From: Ferrovibrio terrae
GTDB lineage: Bacteria; Pseudomonadota; Alphaproteobacteria; Ferrovibrionales; Ferrovibrionaceae
Assembly (NCBI RefSeq): GCF_007197755.1
Contig: NZ_CP041636.1
Coordinates: 2,020,001-2,084,000, forward strand
Length of the DNA: 64,000 nt
Direction of reading: 5' to 3'
In this document: piece after piece, positions 8,122 through 17,624 of the stretch
Layout: each line of letters starts with the position of its first letter
Numbering within the stretch: position 1 is the stretch's first letter
Made by a program: the position numbers and the translations under genes
The notes under the pieces: model-generated
The model's database searches: none
Told to the model about the DNA's origin: nothing
The model's input: only the letters and a program-made list of their open reading frames with translations

Positions 8122-9102
8122 ATGATGAAGACGGGTGTATTGGCAGGTGCCGTGTTGGCCATGGGATTGCTCGCAGTCTCGGGTGCGCAGGCGCAGAACT
8201 ATCCGACCCGACCGGTCAAGATGATCGTCGGTTTCAGCGCTGGCGGCACCATCGACGTTGTCGGTCGTATCATCGGCGAGCATCTGTCCTCAAAAATGGG
8301 CCAGCCCTTCGTAGTGGAGAACCGCACTGGCGCCAACGGCATGATCGCGGCTGAAATCGTCGCGAAGGCCGATCCGGATGGCTACAACATCTTTGTCAGC
8401 AACAGTAGCACGATCACGCTGAATCCGACGCTGTTCAAGGACATCCGCTACAATCCGGAGCGCGATTTCGCTCCGATCACCACGGCGATCTCCGTGCCGC
8501 TGATCCTCGCGGTCAATCCGGAGCACCCGGAAGGCGGCAAGCTCAAGACGCTCAAGGATCTGATCGACCTTGCCAAGTCCAAGCCGAACACGATCCCTTA
8601 CGGTTCGGCCGGTAACGGCAACATCACCCAGCTGGCCTTTGAACTGCTGAGCGACCGTGCCGGGGTGAAGATGGTTCATGTACCGTATCGTGGTGCCGCG
8701 GCCGCCCAGGTTGCAGTGTTGAGCAAGGAAGTCGTTGCCGTCTTCGATACCATGAGCGCAGTGCCGCATGTAAAGGCGGGTAAGCTGCGTGCGCTGGCGG
8801 TATCTTCTGCCCAGCGTGTGCCGGAGCTGCCGGATGTTCCGACAGTGGCCGAACTCGGCTTCCCCGGCTTCGATGTCAGCTTCTGGGTTGGCTTCTTCGT
8901 ACCCAAAGCAACGCCAGCCGCCATCGTCGATCGGCTCAACAAGGAAATCCATGCGGCAACGGCTGTGCCGGAAGTGAGAGCAAAGCTGCTGGCCCAGGGC
9001 GGCATCCTGACCCAGTCGCCGACAGACTTCGCGAAGAAGATCACCGAAGAGACCAAGATTCTCGCCGACGTGGTAAAGAAGAACAATATCCAGGCCGACT
9101 GA
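8122..9102 (+). CDS. Tripartite tricarboxylate transporter (Bug family) solute-binding protein
   Basis: 326 residues. A cleavable signal peptide ([19 protein letters not shown]) is followed by [23 protein letters not shown], which is the Bug-family ligand loop, then [20 protein letters not shown] and a C-terminal [15 protein letters not shown]. These periplasmic proteins bind small carboxylates for TctAB permeases; no tctA/tctB lies in the window, which is common for Bug proteins. The start at 8122 has GGGAGA nearby, with a second ATG at 8125 also possible. It lies 43 bases after the thiolase gene and ends in a clear terminator, so it closes the CoA-thioester operon and probably delivers its substrate. 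Confidence 0.93.
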   Translation: MMKTGVLAGAVLAMGLLAVSGAQAQNYPTRPVKMIVGFSAGGTIDVVGRIIGEHLSSKMGQPFVVENRTGANGMIAAEIVAKADPDGYNIFVSNSSTITLNPTLFKDIRYNPERDFAPITTAISVPLILAVNPEHPEGGKLKTLKDLIDLAKSKPNTIPYGSAGNGNITQLAFELLSDRAGVKMVHVPYRGAAAAQVAVLSKEVVAVFDTMSAVPHVKAGKLRALAVSSAQRVPELPDVPTVAELGFPGFDVSFWVGFFVPKATPAAIVDRLNKEIHAATAVPEVRAKLLAQGGILTQSPTDFAKKITEETKILADVVKKNNIQAD

Positions 9103-9123
9103 TCCGGATCAGATCGAACGGGG

Positions 9124-9152
9124 AAATCGGCGCCCACAGGCGCCGATTTTTT
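9124..9152 (+). terminator. Rho-independent terminator
   Basis: An 11-bp perfect stem (9124-9134 with 9139-9149), a CACA loop and a run of six T (9147-9152). It follows the Bug-type binding protein and separates it from etfBA. Confidence 0.92.
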
Positions 9153-9203
9153 CATCCAAAGAACAAGAATGTCCTCAGATCAAGGAAGAGAGAGTGTCGT
9201 CTT

Positions 9204-9953
9204 ATGAAGGTACTGGTCGCGGTCAAGCGCGTGGTGGACTACAACGTCAAGATCCGCGTGAAGGCGGACAAGACGGGTGTCGATCTCGCCAACGTGAAGA
9301 TGTCGATGAATCCGTTCGACGAGATTGCCGTCGAGGAAGCCGTGCGCCTGAAAGAGGCCGGCACGGCCACGGAAGTGATCGCCGTCTCGATCGGCACCGC
9401 GCAGTCGCAGGAGACGCTGCGCACGGCGCTGGCGATGGGCGCCGACCGCGGCATCCTGGTCAAGACCGACGCAGACGTGCAGCCGCTGGCGGTGGCCAAG
9501 ATCCTGGCGAAGATCGCGGAGGCTGAAGCCCCGCAGCTGGTGATCGTGGGCAAGCAGGCGATTGACGACGACAGCAACCAGACCGGCCAGATGATGGCCG
9601 CCCTGCTGGGCTGGGCCCAGGGCACGTTTGCCAACAAGGCAGCCCTTGCCGACGGCAAGGCGACCGTGGTGCGCGAAGTGGACGGCGGTCTTGAGACGGT
9701 GGAGCTGAAACTGCCCGCCGTGGTCACCACCGACCTGCGCCTGAACGAGCCGCGCTATGCGTCGCTGCCCAATATCATGAAGGCGAAGAAGAAGCCCATT
9801 GAAGAGAAGACACCCGAGGATTACGGCGTCGATATCGCGCCCAGGCTGAAGACGCTGTCGGTGGACGAACCGCCCAAGCGCAAGGCCGGCGTCAAGGTGC
9901 CGGACGTTGCCACCCTGGTGCAGAAGCTGAAGACCGAAGCGGGAGTGATCTGA
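9204..9953 (+). CDS. etfB: Electron transfer flavoprotein beta subunit
   Basis: 249 residues, standard EtfB/FixA length. It begins [20 protein letters not shown]; the ETF-beta signature lies in [26 protein letters not shown] and AMP-binding residues in [16 protein letters not shown]. With EtfA it carries electrons from acyl-CoA dehydrogenases to ETF-quinone oxidoreductase. It is followed one base later by etfA and preceded by a terminator, so etfBA is its own transcription unit. Confidence 0.97.
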   Translation: MKVLVAVKRVVDYNVKIRVKADKTGVDLANVKMSMNPFDEIAVEEAVRLKEAGTATEVIAVSIGTAQSQETLRTALAMGADRGILVKTDADVQPLAVAKILAKIAEAEAPQLVIVGKQAIDDDSNQTGQMMAALLGWAQGTFANKAALADGKATVVREVDGGLETVELKLPAVVTTDLRLNEPRYASLPNIMKAKKKPIEEKTPEDYGVDIAPRLKTLSVDEPPKRKAGVKVPDVATLVQKLKTEAGVI

Positions 9954-9954
9954 G

Positions 9955-10887
9955 ATGAGCGTGCTGGTAATCGCTGAACACGATAACGCCTCGCTCAAGG
10001 CCGCGACGCTCAATGCCGTGACGGCCGCCCAGGCCATCGACGCCGATGTGCATGTGCTGGTCGCCGGTGAAAAGGCCGATGCGGCCGCCGCGGCTGCCGC
10101 CAAGGTCGCCGGTGTGGCCAGGGTGATCCATGTCGAGGCCGCGCATTACGCGCATGGCCTGGCCGAGCCTCTCGCCGTGCTGATCGCCGAGCTGGGCAAG
10201 GGCTATGGCGCCATCGTCGCGCCGGAGACCACGTCCGGCAAGAACGTGATGCCGCGCGTGGCAGCTCTGCTCGATGTGATGCAGATTTCCGGCATCGTCG
10301 AGGTGAAGTCGGCCGATACCTTCGTGCGTCCGATCTATGCCGGCAACGCCATGGCGACCGTGCAGTCGGGCGACAAGATCAAGGTCGTCACCGTGCGCAC
10401 CACCGGTTTTGCCGCCGCCGCCGCTGACGGCGGCTCGGCCAGCGTCGAGAAGGGCACGGCCGCCAGCGATCCGGGCGTGTCGACGTTCATCGGCCAGGAG
10501 CTGCAGAAGTCGGACCGTCCGGAGCTGACGGCGGCCAAGATCATCGTCTCGGGTGGTCGCGGCATGGGCTCGGGCGAGAATTTCAAGCTGATCGAGGCCG
10601 TGGCCGACAAGCTGGGTGCCGCGGTCGGCGCCAGCCGCGCCGCCGTGGACGCCGGCTTCGTGCCGAACGACTACCAGGTCGGCCAGACCGGCAAGATCGT
10701 CGCGCCGCAGCTCTATGTCGCGGTCGGCATCTCGGGTGCGATCCAGCATCTCGCCGGCATGAAGGACTCGAAAGTCATCGTCGCCATCAACAAGGACGAA
10801 GAGGCGCCGATCTTCCAGGTTGCCGATTACGGCCTGGTCGGCGATCTGTTCAAGATCCTCCCCGAACTCGAAGCCGAATTGAAATAG
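9955..10887 (+). CDS. etfA: Electron transfer flavoprotein alpha subunit
   Basis: 310 residues. The C-terminal FAD domain carries [26 protein letters not shown] and [24 protein letters not shown], both diagnostic for EtfA/FixB. It begins one base after etfB. Housekeeping ETF for acyl-CoA oxidation, and the natural partner of the dehydrogenase at 3133-4290. Ends with a terminator at 10970. Confidence 0.97.
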   Translation: MSVLVIAEHDNASLKAATLNAVTAAQAIDADVHVLVAGEKADAAAAAAAKVAGVARVIHVEAAHYAHGLAEPLAVLIAELGKGYGAIVAPETTSGKNVMPRVAALLDVMQISGIVEVKSADTFVRPIYAGNAMATVQSGDKIKVVTVRTTGFAAAAADGGSASVEKGTAASDPGVSTFIGQELQKSDRPELTAAKIIVSGGRGMGSGENFKLIEAVADKLGAAVGASRAAVDAGFVPNDYQVGQTGKIVAPQLYVAVGISGAIQHLAGMKDSKVIVAINKDEEAPIFQVADYGLVGDLFKILPELEAELK

Positions 10888-10969
10888 GGATCAAATTCCG
10901 GCGGCGCTCGCCTCCCTGTGTCTGCGCTCCGGATGGCTTGGATCGGATATCCGATTAAAAGTCCGACTT

Positions 10970-10996
10970 GCCGGGGCTATCAGCCCCGGCATTTTT
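10970..10996 (+). terminator. Rho-independent terminator of etfBA
   Basis: Perfect 9-bp stem GCCGGGGCT / AGCCCCGGC (10970-10978 and 10982-10990) with a 3-base loop, followed by ATTTTTC. Confidence 0.9.
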
Positions 10997-11199
10997 CGGA
11001 TGCCGACTTGACGCCGTTTTCGTCGAAGGAAACGCCAGAAAACGGCCAAATTATTGATGAGCTTTTTGGGCCATTCCCGGCATGTTTTGGAACTGGCCTA
11101 TCCTAAAATTCTCCTGAAGTATTTGTATCAAGTCCACCGAACAGACCGCTCTGTATAGTGTGGAACTTGGCTCTCGATGGCACGCCTCGGGAGAGCCTT

Positions 11200-11216
11200 A
11201 TTCCGCATTGCGGAAT
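11200..11216. promoter_or_regulatory. IclR-type operator, perfect palindrome
   Basis: ATTCCGCATTGCGGAAT is a perfect 8-1-8 inverted repeat about 105 bases before the BKACE start. Near-identical copies flank the local iclR gene (16612-16628, 16675-16691) and precede the bicupin gene (17524-17540). Confidence 0.75.
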
Positions 11217-11321
11217 GGCAATACAGCGCACGCGCTTGGAACCCTTCTTCTCTATAGAACCGGGTCAGAGATTGCCGTTGGATGACGGCAACGGAAGAGC
11301 CTAGGGGAGCGGGGCCGGAGG

Positions 11322-12200
11322 ATGCAATCACGCGTCATCATCACTTGTGCTGTCACCGGCAACCAGACCACGCCGGAGATGACGCCGCATCTGCCCATCA
11401 CACCGGCGCAGATCGCCGAGGCCGCCTTGGGCGCGGCCGAGGCTGGCGCTGCCGCGGTACATATCCATGTGCGTGATCCGCAGAGCGGAAAACCGTCCAT
11501 GGAGATCGACCATTATCGCGATGCGGTCGAACGCATCCGGGCCAAGAACCAGCAGTTGATCATCAATCTGACCACCGGACCGGGCGGCCGTTTCGTGCCC
11601 AGCCCTGATGATCCAAAAGTGGCTGCGCCGGGGACAACCTTGATGCGGCCGGAAGATCGCGTCACCCACATCGCGCTGCTGAAGCCCGACATTGCCACGC
11701 TCGATCTCAACACCATGAATTCGGGCAAGCAGGTGGTGATCAATACGCCGGAGAATGTCCGCCGCATGGCCGCAGTGATCAACGCGGCCGGCGTGAAGCC
11801 GGAGATAGAGCTGTTCGATTCCGGCGATATCGCACTCTGCCGCGACCTGATCGCCGATGGCACGCTGAAAGGTCCGCTCCTCTGCTCGGTCGTGATGGGC
11901 GTGAAATACGGTTTCCAGCCATCGCCCGAGACTGTGCTCTATGCGCGCAGCCTGCTGCCGCCCGGCACGGCCTGGACCGCGTTTGGCACCGGCCGCTCCT
12001 GTTTTCCGATGGTGGCGCAGTCTTATCTGGCCGGTGGACATGTCCGCGTTGGCCTGGAGGACGCCATCTTTCTGGAAAAAGGCGTGCTGGCAGAAACCAA
12101 TGCCGCCATGGTCGCCAAGGCGCGCAACATTGTCGAATCGGTTGGCGGTGAGATCGCGACGGCCCAGCAGGCCCGCGAGATACTGTCCCTGGCGGTATGA
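11322..12200 (+). CDS. BKACE family (DUF849) beta-keto acid cleavage enzyme
   Basis: 292 residues. HIHVRDP at 47-53 supplies the zinc-binding histidines (H47, H49) typical of 3-keto-5-aminohexanoate cleavage enzyme and its relatives. These enzymes use acetyl-CoA to split a beta-keto acid into acetoacetate and a new acyl-CoA. LTTGPGGRFVPSPDD, IATLDLNTMNSG and VGLEDAIFLEKG match the family core. The true substrate within BKACE cannot be told from sequence alone. First gene of an operon with a Bug-type binding protein, SDR and aldehyde dehydrogenase, under the palindrome at 11200-11216. Confidence 0.9.
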   Translation: MQSRVIITCAVTGNQTTPEMTPHLPITPAQIAEAALGAAEAGAAAVHIHVRDPQSGKPSMEIDHYRDAVERIRAKNQQLIINLTTGPGGRFVPSPDDPKVAAPGTTLMRPEDRVTHIALLKPDIATLDLNTMNSGKQVVINTPENVRRMAAVINAAGVKPEIELFDSGDIALCRDLIADGTLKGPLLCSVVMGVKYGFQPSPETVLYARSLLPPGTAWTAFGTGRSCFPMVAQSYLAGGHVRVGLEDAIFLEKGVLAETNAAMVAKARNIVESVGGEIATAQQAREILSLAV

Positions 12201-12259
12201 CCATGACTGATACCAACGAAAAACATTCGCGGAAAAAACCAGCATCACGCGGAGGAAAC

Positions 12260-13228
12260 ATGCGTCTGCTCTCACTCGCCCTGTTCGGCCTTGCTCTCCT
12301 GCTTTCACCCGGTCATGACGCTGCGGCGCAGGCCTGGCCGGATCGGCCGGTCACCATGATCGTGCCATTCCCGGCCGGCTCTGCTGTCGACTTCCTGGCG
12401 CGCGCCACCGCATCAGAACTCAGCGACAGGCTCGGTAAACCCTTCATCGTCGAGAACCGGACTGGTGCAGGCGGCAATATCGGTGGCGCCGCTGTCGCCA
12501 AGGCCAAGCCGGATGGCTACACGCTGCTGTTCGGAACCCCGTCACCGATCGCGATGAACAAGCTGATGTACAAGGGTCTGACCTATGACTCCGAAAAGGA
12601 TTTCATCCCGGTCGCGCTGGTCGCCAAGTCGCCGCTGATGATCACCACGCGGCTCGACTTTCCGGCCAAGACCTTTGCCGAGCTGATCGACTACGCCAAG
12701 AAAAATCCGGGCAAGGTGACTGTCGGCAATCCAGGCAACGGCACGCTCGGCCATATCACGGCTGAGCTGGTCCAGCAGTTCACTGGCACGAAGATGACTG
12801 CTGTGGCCTATCGCGGCACCGTACCGCTGATGACCGATCTGCTGGGCGGGCAGGTCGATGTTTCGGTCGACTTCATGCCGACCTATGTGCCGCAAGTGAA
12901 GGAGAACAAGCTGAAGGCGCTGGCGGTGACGACGAGTACGCGCAGCAAATCCTTGCCTGATGTGCCGACAGTACAGGAGGTCGGCTTCAAGGGCTTCGAA
13001 GCCAGCGCCTGGTACGCCATGGTTGCACCGACCGGAACGCCGCCGGAGATCATCGGCAGAATCAACAAGATTGTGAATGACTTCTTGAAAACCGACAAGA
13101 CCAAGGCTCTGCTGGAGCAGAATACGCTCGAAGGCATCGGCGGATCGCCGGAAGACCTGAAAGCCTTCATTGCCGCCGAACTGAAAAAGTGGAAACCGGT
13201 GATCGAGGAAGCCAAGATCGAGATGTAA
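12260..13228 (+). CDS. Tripartite tricarboxylate transporter (Bug family) solute-binding protein
   Basis: 322 residues. The signal peptide MRLLSLALFGLALLLSPG...AAA is followed by WPDRPVTMIVPFPAGSAVDFLAR, VENRTGAGGN and DGYTLLFGTPSP, and closes with LPDVPTVQEVGFKGF, the full Bug pattern. The start is placed at 12260 because GGAGGA (12251-12256) lies 3 bases upstream and a signal peptide begins there. It is the second orphan Bug protein in the window; its placement inside the BKACE operon suggests it binds that pathway's carboxylate substrate. Confidence 0.93.
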   Translation: MRLLSLALFGLALLLSPGHDAAAQAWPDRPVTMIVPFPAGSAVDFLARATASELSDRLGKPFIVENRTGAGGNIGGAAVAKAKPDGYTLLFGTPSPIAMNKLMYKGLTYDSEKDFIPVALVAKSPLMITTRLDFPAKTFAELIDYAKKNPGKVTVGNPGNGTLGHITAELVQQFTGTKMTAVAYRGTVPLMTDLLGGQVDVSVDFMPTYVPQVKENKLKALAVTTSTRSKSLPDVPTVQEVGFKGFEASAWYAMVAPTGTPPEIIGRINKIVNDFLKTDKTKALLEQNTLEGIGGSPEDLKAFIAAELKKWKPVIEEAKIEM

Positions 13229-13238
13229 GGAATAGTCA

Positions 13239-14000
13239 GTGACCAGTATCGAAATTCCCGTGCTACCTGCCCCCAAGGTTGCGCTAGTTACCGGCGGCAA
13301 CAGTGGCATCGGCAAAGCAACAGCAGCACGTCTCGCTGCGCTGGGCTCAACTGTCGTCGTCGGTTACAACAGTCGACAGGCTCAGGCCGAGGAAGTGATC
13401 TCTAGTCTGCAAGGCAGCGGGCATATAGCGCTTCGCGTCGCTATCGAGGATGCGGCCTCAATCTCGGCAGCAGTCAAGACCGTGGAGGATCGCTACGGCC
13501 GGCTCGATGCGCTGGTGAATAGCGGCGGTGCCACTACGCCGGTGCCGGTCGCCGATCTCGACAAGTTGACTGACGAGATTTTCGATCGCACGGTCATGAT
13601 CAATTTGCGTGGGCCGTTTGCCATGATCCGCGCTTTCCGCCCGCTGCTCGAACGCGGTGAGGGTGCTGCGATCGTGAACATCTCCTCTATTGCCGCGCGT
13701 ACCGGACTGGGCAGCAGTCTGGCCTATCTGTCGGCCAAGGCCGGCGTCGATGCGCTGACCATCGCTCTCGCCAAGGTGCTGGCGCCACGCATCCGTGTCT
13801 TCTCGGTGTCGCCGGCCGGCGTCGATACCGACTTCGTCCCCGGCCGCAGTCGTGAACAACTGGTGAAAACCGCAGAGAAGCTGCCACTGGCGCATGTCAC
13901 TACGCCCGACGACGTCGCGCGTGCCGCGATTGCCTGTATCGTCAGTCTGACCAGTTCGACCGGCATCGTTGTGCCGGTGGACGAGGGCCGGCATCTCTGA
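13239..14000 (+). CDS. Short-chain dehydrogenase/reductase
   Basis: 253 residues, GTG start. The Rossmann motif TGGNSGIG is at 18-25, and the catalytic set Ser149/150, Tyr163 and Lys167 lies in NISSIAARTGLGSSLAYLSAKAG. The usual NNAG segment reads VNSGG here. It probably oxidises or reduces a hydroxy/keto intermediate with NAD(P). It begins 10 bases after the Bug gene and is followed after 7 bases by the aldehyde dehydrogenase, so the two likely carry out successive alcohol-aldehyde-acid oxidations (inference). Confidence 0.92.
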   Translation: MTSIEIPVLPAPKVALVTGGNSGIGKATAARLAALGSTVVVGYNSRQAQAEEVISSLQGSGHIALRVAIEDAASISAAVKTVEDRYGRLDALVNSGGATTPVPVADLDKLTDEIFDRTVMINLRGPFAMIRAFRPLLERGEGAAIVNISSIAARTGLGSSLAYLSAKAGVDALTIALAKVLAPRIRVFSVSPAGVDTDFVPGRSREQLVKTAEKLPLAHVTTPDDVARAAIACIVSLTSSTGIVVPVDEGRHL

Positions 14001-14007
14001 GGGTGTG

Positions 14008-15423
14008 ATGGACAAGTTGAAATTTTATATCGACGGTGCCTGGGTCGATCCCGCCATGCCCGCAACACTGGGCGTACAGAATCCCGCCACCGAAGAAATC
14101 TTCGCGAAGATCAGTCTGGGATCTCGGCAGGATGTCGACCGCGCGGCCGGCGTAGCCCGACGCGCTTTCGCGAGCTATTCCGTCACCAGCGCAGAAACAC
14201 GGCTCGGCTATCTGCGCAAGATTATCGCCGGCTTCAAGGCGCGTCTGCCCGAACTGGCGCGCACCATGACGCTGGAAATGGGCGCGCCGATCACCTTCGC
14301 CACCGAACGCCAGGCCACAGTTGCGCTGTTCCATTTCGAGGAAATCGTGCGCGTGCTGGAAAAATACAATTTCGAGGAACCGATGGGGCCGGGTGTGGTG
14401 CGCCGCGAGCCGATCGGCGTCTGCGGGCTGATCACGCCGTGGAACTGGCCGCTGAATCAGGTCGCTTCCAAGGTGGCACCCGCACTGGCCGCCGGCTGCA
14501 CCGTCGTGCTCAAGCCGAGCGAGATCGCGCCGCTCAGCGCGCTGCTGTTCGCCGAGATCCTGCATGATGCGGGTTTACCGCCGGGTGTGTTCAATCTGGT
14601 CAACGGCGATGGCCCGACCGTGGGCGAGGCGATTGCAGCCCATCCCGGGATCGACATGGTGTCGTTTACTGGCTCGACTGCGGCTGGTATCCGCGTTGCG
14701 AAGCTGGCGGCTGATACGGTCAAGCGCGTGGCACAGGAACTGGGCGGCAAGTCGGCTAATATCATCCTGCCCGATGCCGACCTGCAGGCCGCCGTGATAC
14801 AGGGTGTTCATGCCTGCTATACGAACGGCGGCCAGAACTGCCAATCGCCGACGCGCATGCTGATCCCGCGCGCACAGCGCGATGAAGCCTTTGCAGCGGC
14901 GCGCGTGGCGGTCGATGCCGTACGACTGGGCGATCCGCTCGATCCGGCGACGACGCTGGGGCCGATGGTAAGCCAGGGCCAGTTTGACAAAATCCAGGCG
15001 TTGATCCAGTCGGGTATTGATGAGGGCGCAACACTGGTGGCCGGCGGCACGGGGCGACCGGCCGAGATCAATCGGGGCTACTATGTGCGGCCCACGGTGT
15101 TTGGAGATGTCACGCCGCAAATGAAGATCGCGCGCGAGGAAATCTTCGGCCCGGTGCTGTCGATCATGAGCTACGACAGCGAGGATGAAGCCATCGAAAT
15201 CACCAATGACACGCCATTCGGCCTGGCGGGTTTCGTGCAATCGAAAGACCGTGATCATGCCCGCGCCGTTGCCAATCGCATTCGCGCAGGCCGCGTCTAT
15301 CTCAACGGTGCACCGTTTGACCGCAGCCTGCCGTTTGGCGGCTACAAGCAGTCAGGCAACGGGCGTGAGTTCGGCGTCTTTGGTTTTGAGGAGTATCTCG
15401 AGGTAAAGGCCATTCTCGGCTAG
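14008..15423 (+). CDS. NAD(P)-dependent aldehyde dehydrogenase
   Basis: 471 residues from the ATG at 14008. TPWNWPLNQVASKVAPALAAG and FTGSTAAG are present; the general base is Glu244 (QELGGKS), the nucleophile Cys278 (GGQNCQSPTR), and the C-terminal PFGGYKQSGNGREFG is normal. It oxidises an aldehyde to the acid. Last gene of the BKACE operon, ending in a strong terminator. Confidence 0.95.
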   Translation: MDKLKFYIDGAWVDPAMPATLGVQNPATEEIFAKISLGSRQDVDRAAGVARRAFASYSVTSAETRLGYLRKIIAGFKARLPELARTMTLEMGAPITFATERQATVALFHFEEIVRVLEKYNFEEPMGPGVVRREPIGVCGLITPWNWPLNQVASKVAPALAAGCTVVLKPSEIAPLSALLFAEILHDAGLPPGVFNLVNGDGPTVGEAIAAHPGIDMVSFTGSTAAGIRVAKLAADTVKRVAQELGGKSANIILPDADLQAAVIQGVHACYTNGGQNCQSPTRMLIPRAQRDEAFAAARVAVDAVRLGDPLDPATTLGPMVSQGQFDKIQALIQSGIDEGATLVAGGTGRPAEINRGYYVRPTVFGDVTPQMKIAREEIFGPVLSIMSYDSEDEAIEITNDTPFGLAGFVQSKDRDHARAVANRIRAGRVYLNGAPFDRSLPFGGYKQSGNGREFGVFGFEEYLEVKAILG

Positions 15424-15458
15424 CGGCGCGGACAACGCTGCTGGAACCTCCCACTGGA

Positions 15459-15493
15459 ACGCCGGCGCTTCATCGAGCGCCGGCGTCTTTTTT
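15459..15493 (+). terminator. Rho-independent terminator
   Basis: 11-bp perfect stem ACGCCGGCGCT / AGCGCCGGCGT (15459-15469, 15476-15486), 6-base loop, then CTTTTTT. It lies between two convergent genes; the T-run faces the plus-strand operon. Confidence 0.92.
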
Positions 15494-15494
15494 G

Positions 15495-16538
15495 TCAGTT
15501 GGCGAACTTGTCCAGGCCTTTGCGCTGCAACCATTTCGAGAGCTCATCGGCCACCGCCTCGTTGTTGAGGTCGGCAAACGGGATATGCGAATTTCCCTTC
15601 AGTCCGGCATCCGGCAGCTTCAGCACTTCACAGTCGCCACCATGCTTGTTGACGATACCGCAAAAGGTTTTCGCCACCTCAGCCGAGGTTTTCCAGATCG
15701 GACGCGTGTCGGTGTAGTCGCCGAACACCATCTGGATCGGGAATTTGGTCAGTTTCATGAATTCAGCCATCGGAACCGAATGCGGACCATACGGCGCCTT
15801 CGGCTGCGGCTCGGGGCCTTCGCCGATCGGGAATACGAAGCCTGGCGTCTCGTAAGCGACGATGCCCTTCATGTTGCTGCTCGTGGCTTTCACGGCAGAC
15901 AGAAGTGCACGCCAGCCGCCGGCCGAATTGGTCAGCGCCACCACGGGCCCGATACGGTCGATGGCCTGGCCGCCGGCTTCGGCCTGCAGCAAGGCATTCT
16001 CCAGCGTGTCGTATTCGTCGTAGCGGGCGCGTGTCGCCTGGTTCCAGGCTTCCTTGTCACTGGTGGGGAATTGCAGGCCCGGATTCCAGTTCGGGTAGGT
16101 GACGCCAAAGCGCCAGGCGGCAAAATTGCGCTGGTCGAAGTAGTCGGGCGTGTAGGTGATCGGTTCGCAGCTCCAGTTGGCGCGGCCGACGCGCGGCCCG
16201 TCCCACAGATAGACGGGATAGCCTTTGCGCAGGAACATGCTCTTGAAGCCTTCGCCACCATCCCAGCGGTTCTCCCATACCTTGGTGCTGGAACTGTGCC
16301 ACAGGATCAGGCCAGTCTGCCGACGCTTCTGCGGGACGAAATATTCGACATAGCCGTGATCGCAGGACAGCGTCTCGGCCGGATTCTTGGGATTGGAGAT
16401 GATCTTGCCGCCGACTTCGTAGGCGCCGGTCGAGTCCAGGATGATGGGCGGTTTTGCCGCAGTCTGGGCAACAGCCATATGGCTCAGCCCGGCAAAGGCC
16501 AATGTAGCAACAGATAAGTAGACCTGTTTCCAGCGCAT
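15495..16538 (-). CDS. Periplasmic alpha/beta hydrolase
   Basis: 347 residues with a Sec signal peptide cleaved after about residue 24 (SHMAVA-Q). TGLILWHSSSTKVWENRW resembles the strand-3/oxyanion region of secreted esterases, the nucleophile elbow is TNSAGG (Ser205) in place of GxSxG, and a late GNSHIPF gives the likely catalytic His. It is exported, so it would act on a substrate before uptake, for example hydrolysing an ester or lactone whose acid is then bound by the Bug protein (inference). Divergent from iclR; both start regions hold IclR-type palindromes. Confidence 0.8.
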   Translation of the reverse strand: MRWKQVYLSVATLAFAGLSHMAVAQTAAKPPIILDSTGAYEVGGKIISNPKNPAETLSCDHGYVEYFVPQKRRQTGLILWHSSSTKVWENRWDGGEGFKSMFLRKGYPVYLWDGPRVGRANWSCEPITYTPDYFDQRNFAAWRFGVTYPNWNPGLQFPTSDKEAWNQATRARYDEYDTLENALLQAEAGGQAIDRIGPVVALTNSAGGWRALLSAVKATSSNMKGIVAYETPGFVFPIGEGPEPQPKAPYGPHSVPMAEFMKLTKFPIQMVFGDYTDTRPIWKTSAEVAKTFCGIVNKHGGDCEVLKLPDAGLKGNSHIPFADLNNEAVADELSKWLQRKGLDKFAN

Positions 16539-16611
16539 GTTGGGTTCCTCCCGTTTTTATACCGGTGACCCTATCGGCGGCGTGAGCGCAACGGCACGGG
16601 AAGTTCCAGTC

Positions 16612-16691
16612 ATTTCGCAATCCGGAATGGCGTGGATAATGCCGTCCCCGCCGGCTTGCCATTCCATGGGCGACATTTCACAATGCGGAAT
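16612..16691. promoter_or_regulatory. Two IclR-type operator sites between hydrolase and iclR
   Basis: ATTTCGCAATCCGGAAT (16612-16628) and ATTTCACAATGCGGAAT (16675-16691) each differ from the perfect palindrome at 11200 in three of 17 bases. They are 63 bases apart, about six helical turns, on one face of the DNA, which suits repression or activation of both divergent genes by IclR dimers. Confidence 0.65.
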
Positions 16692-16715
16692 AACCAGCAC
16701 CTTGAGGAAACGACC

Positions 16716-17507
16716 ATGCCCCTGGCCAGCGACCGGGCCACCGATCAGGTCCAATCGGTCACGCGTGCGCTGGATCTTCTGCAGGCGCTGAACCGTCAGA
16801 AGGTCGCGTCGATCAAGCAGCTGCATGACACCACAGGCCTGCCCAAGCCGACCATCGTGCGGCTGCTGAAAACGCTGACGGCCAAAGGCTATGTCGCCAA
16901 CGACCCACGTCAGGGCGGTTATTCTGTGACCTCGCTGGTGCGCGCGCTGAGCTGTGGCTTCCATGGCGACCCGCTCGTGGTCGAGGCCGGCCGGGCATGG
17001 GCCATCGATCTCACCCGGCGTTTCAAATGGCCGGCCGCGATTGCCGTGCTGGATGAGAACGCAATGACCGTGCGCTTCAGCACCATTCCCGAAAGTCCGA
17101 TCTCGCCGTTTCATGGCACGGTCGGTTTAAGGCTGAGTCTGGTATCGCGCAGCCTGGGTCGGGCGTATCTCGCTTTCTGCCCCACGGCCGAGCGCAATAT
17201 CCTGTTGCAGATGCTCTCGGCCTCGAAGGATCCGGAAGATGCTGCGGCACGCCGGCCGGCGGCGCTGCTGCGCGCGCTGCAATCCATTCGCAGCCAGGGC
17301 TTTGCCGAACGCGATCCGAATGTCGAGCCGAAGTCCTCTTCCACGCTGGGGGTGCCGGTGATGGATGGCGATCGCGTGGTGGCAACGCTGGGCCTGACTT
17401 ACTTCACCTCGGCGATGAAACGCGCCCAGGCGGTCGAACTCTATGTGCCGCATCTGCGTTCGGCAGCGGACAATATCACGCGCAGCATCAGTCGCCTGGG
17501 CAGCTGA
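16716..17507 (+). CDS. IclR family transcriptional regulator
   Basis: 263 residues. The N-terminal winged helix (VQSVTRALDLLQAL, then SIKQLHDTTGLPKPTIVRLLKTLTAKGYV) is followed by the IclR effector domain (SSTLGVPVMDGDRVVATLGLTYF). The ATG at 16716 with GAGGA upstream is chosen; earlier in-frame starts would overlap the operator at 16675-16691. Four related palindromes in front of this gene, the hydrolase, the BKACE operon and the bicupin operon make it the probable local regulator of all of them. Confidence 0.92.
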   Translation: MPLASDRATDQVQSVTRALDLLQALNRQKVASIKQLHDTTGLPKPTIVRLLKTLTAKGYVANDPRQGGYSVTSLVRALSCGFHGDPLVVEAGRAWAIDLTRRFKWPAAIAVLDENAMTVRFSTIPESPISPFHGTVGLRLSLVSRSLGRAYLAFCPTAERNILLQMLSASKDPEDAAARRPAALLRALQSIRSQGFAERDPNVEPKSSSTLGVPVMDGDRVVATLGLTYFTSAMKRAQAVELYVPHLRSAADNITRSISRLGS

Positions 17508-17523
17508 ATCTCACCGCCGCCCC

Positions 17524-17540
17524 GTTCCGCATTGCGGAAT
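17524..17540. promoter_or_regulatory. IclR-type operator upstream of bicupin operon
   Basis: GTTCCGCATTGCGGAAT is identical to the perfect palindrome at 11200-11216 except for the first base. It lies 84 bases before the bicupin start. Confidence 0.7.
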
Positions 17541-17624
17541 ATGGCCGGAAACTTCGCCACGCATACCCCTGCCTTCAATATGATCCGGCTCGTATTGACC
17601 GGTGCATGACGAGGGAGGCGTGCC

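Larger units (their letters stand above)
10888..11321. other. 434-base intergenic region with terminator and IclR-type operator
   Basis: No convincing gene: the small open frame at 10918-11106 runs through the etfA terminator and looks like no known protein. The region contains the etfA terminator (10970-10996), an AT-richer stretch around 11040-11160 likely to hold the promoter of the next operon, and a 17-bp palindrome at 11200-11216. Confidence 0.7.

Noticed and set aside
10918-11106. Small open frame of 62 codons after etfA
   Set aside because: It contains the etfA terminator and has no ribosome site or family match.
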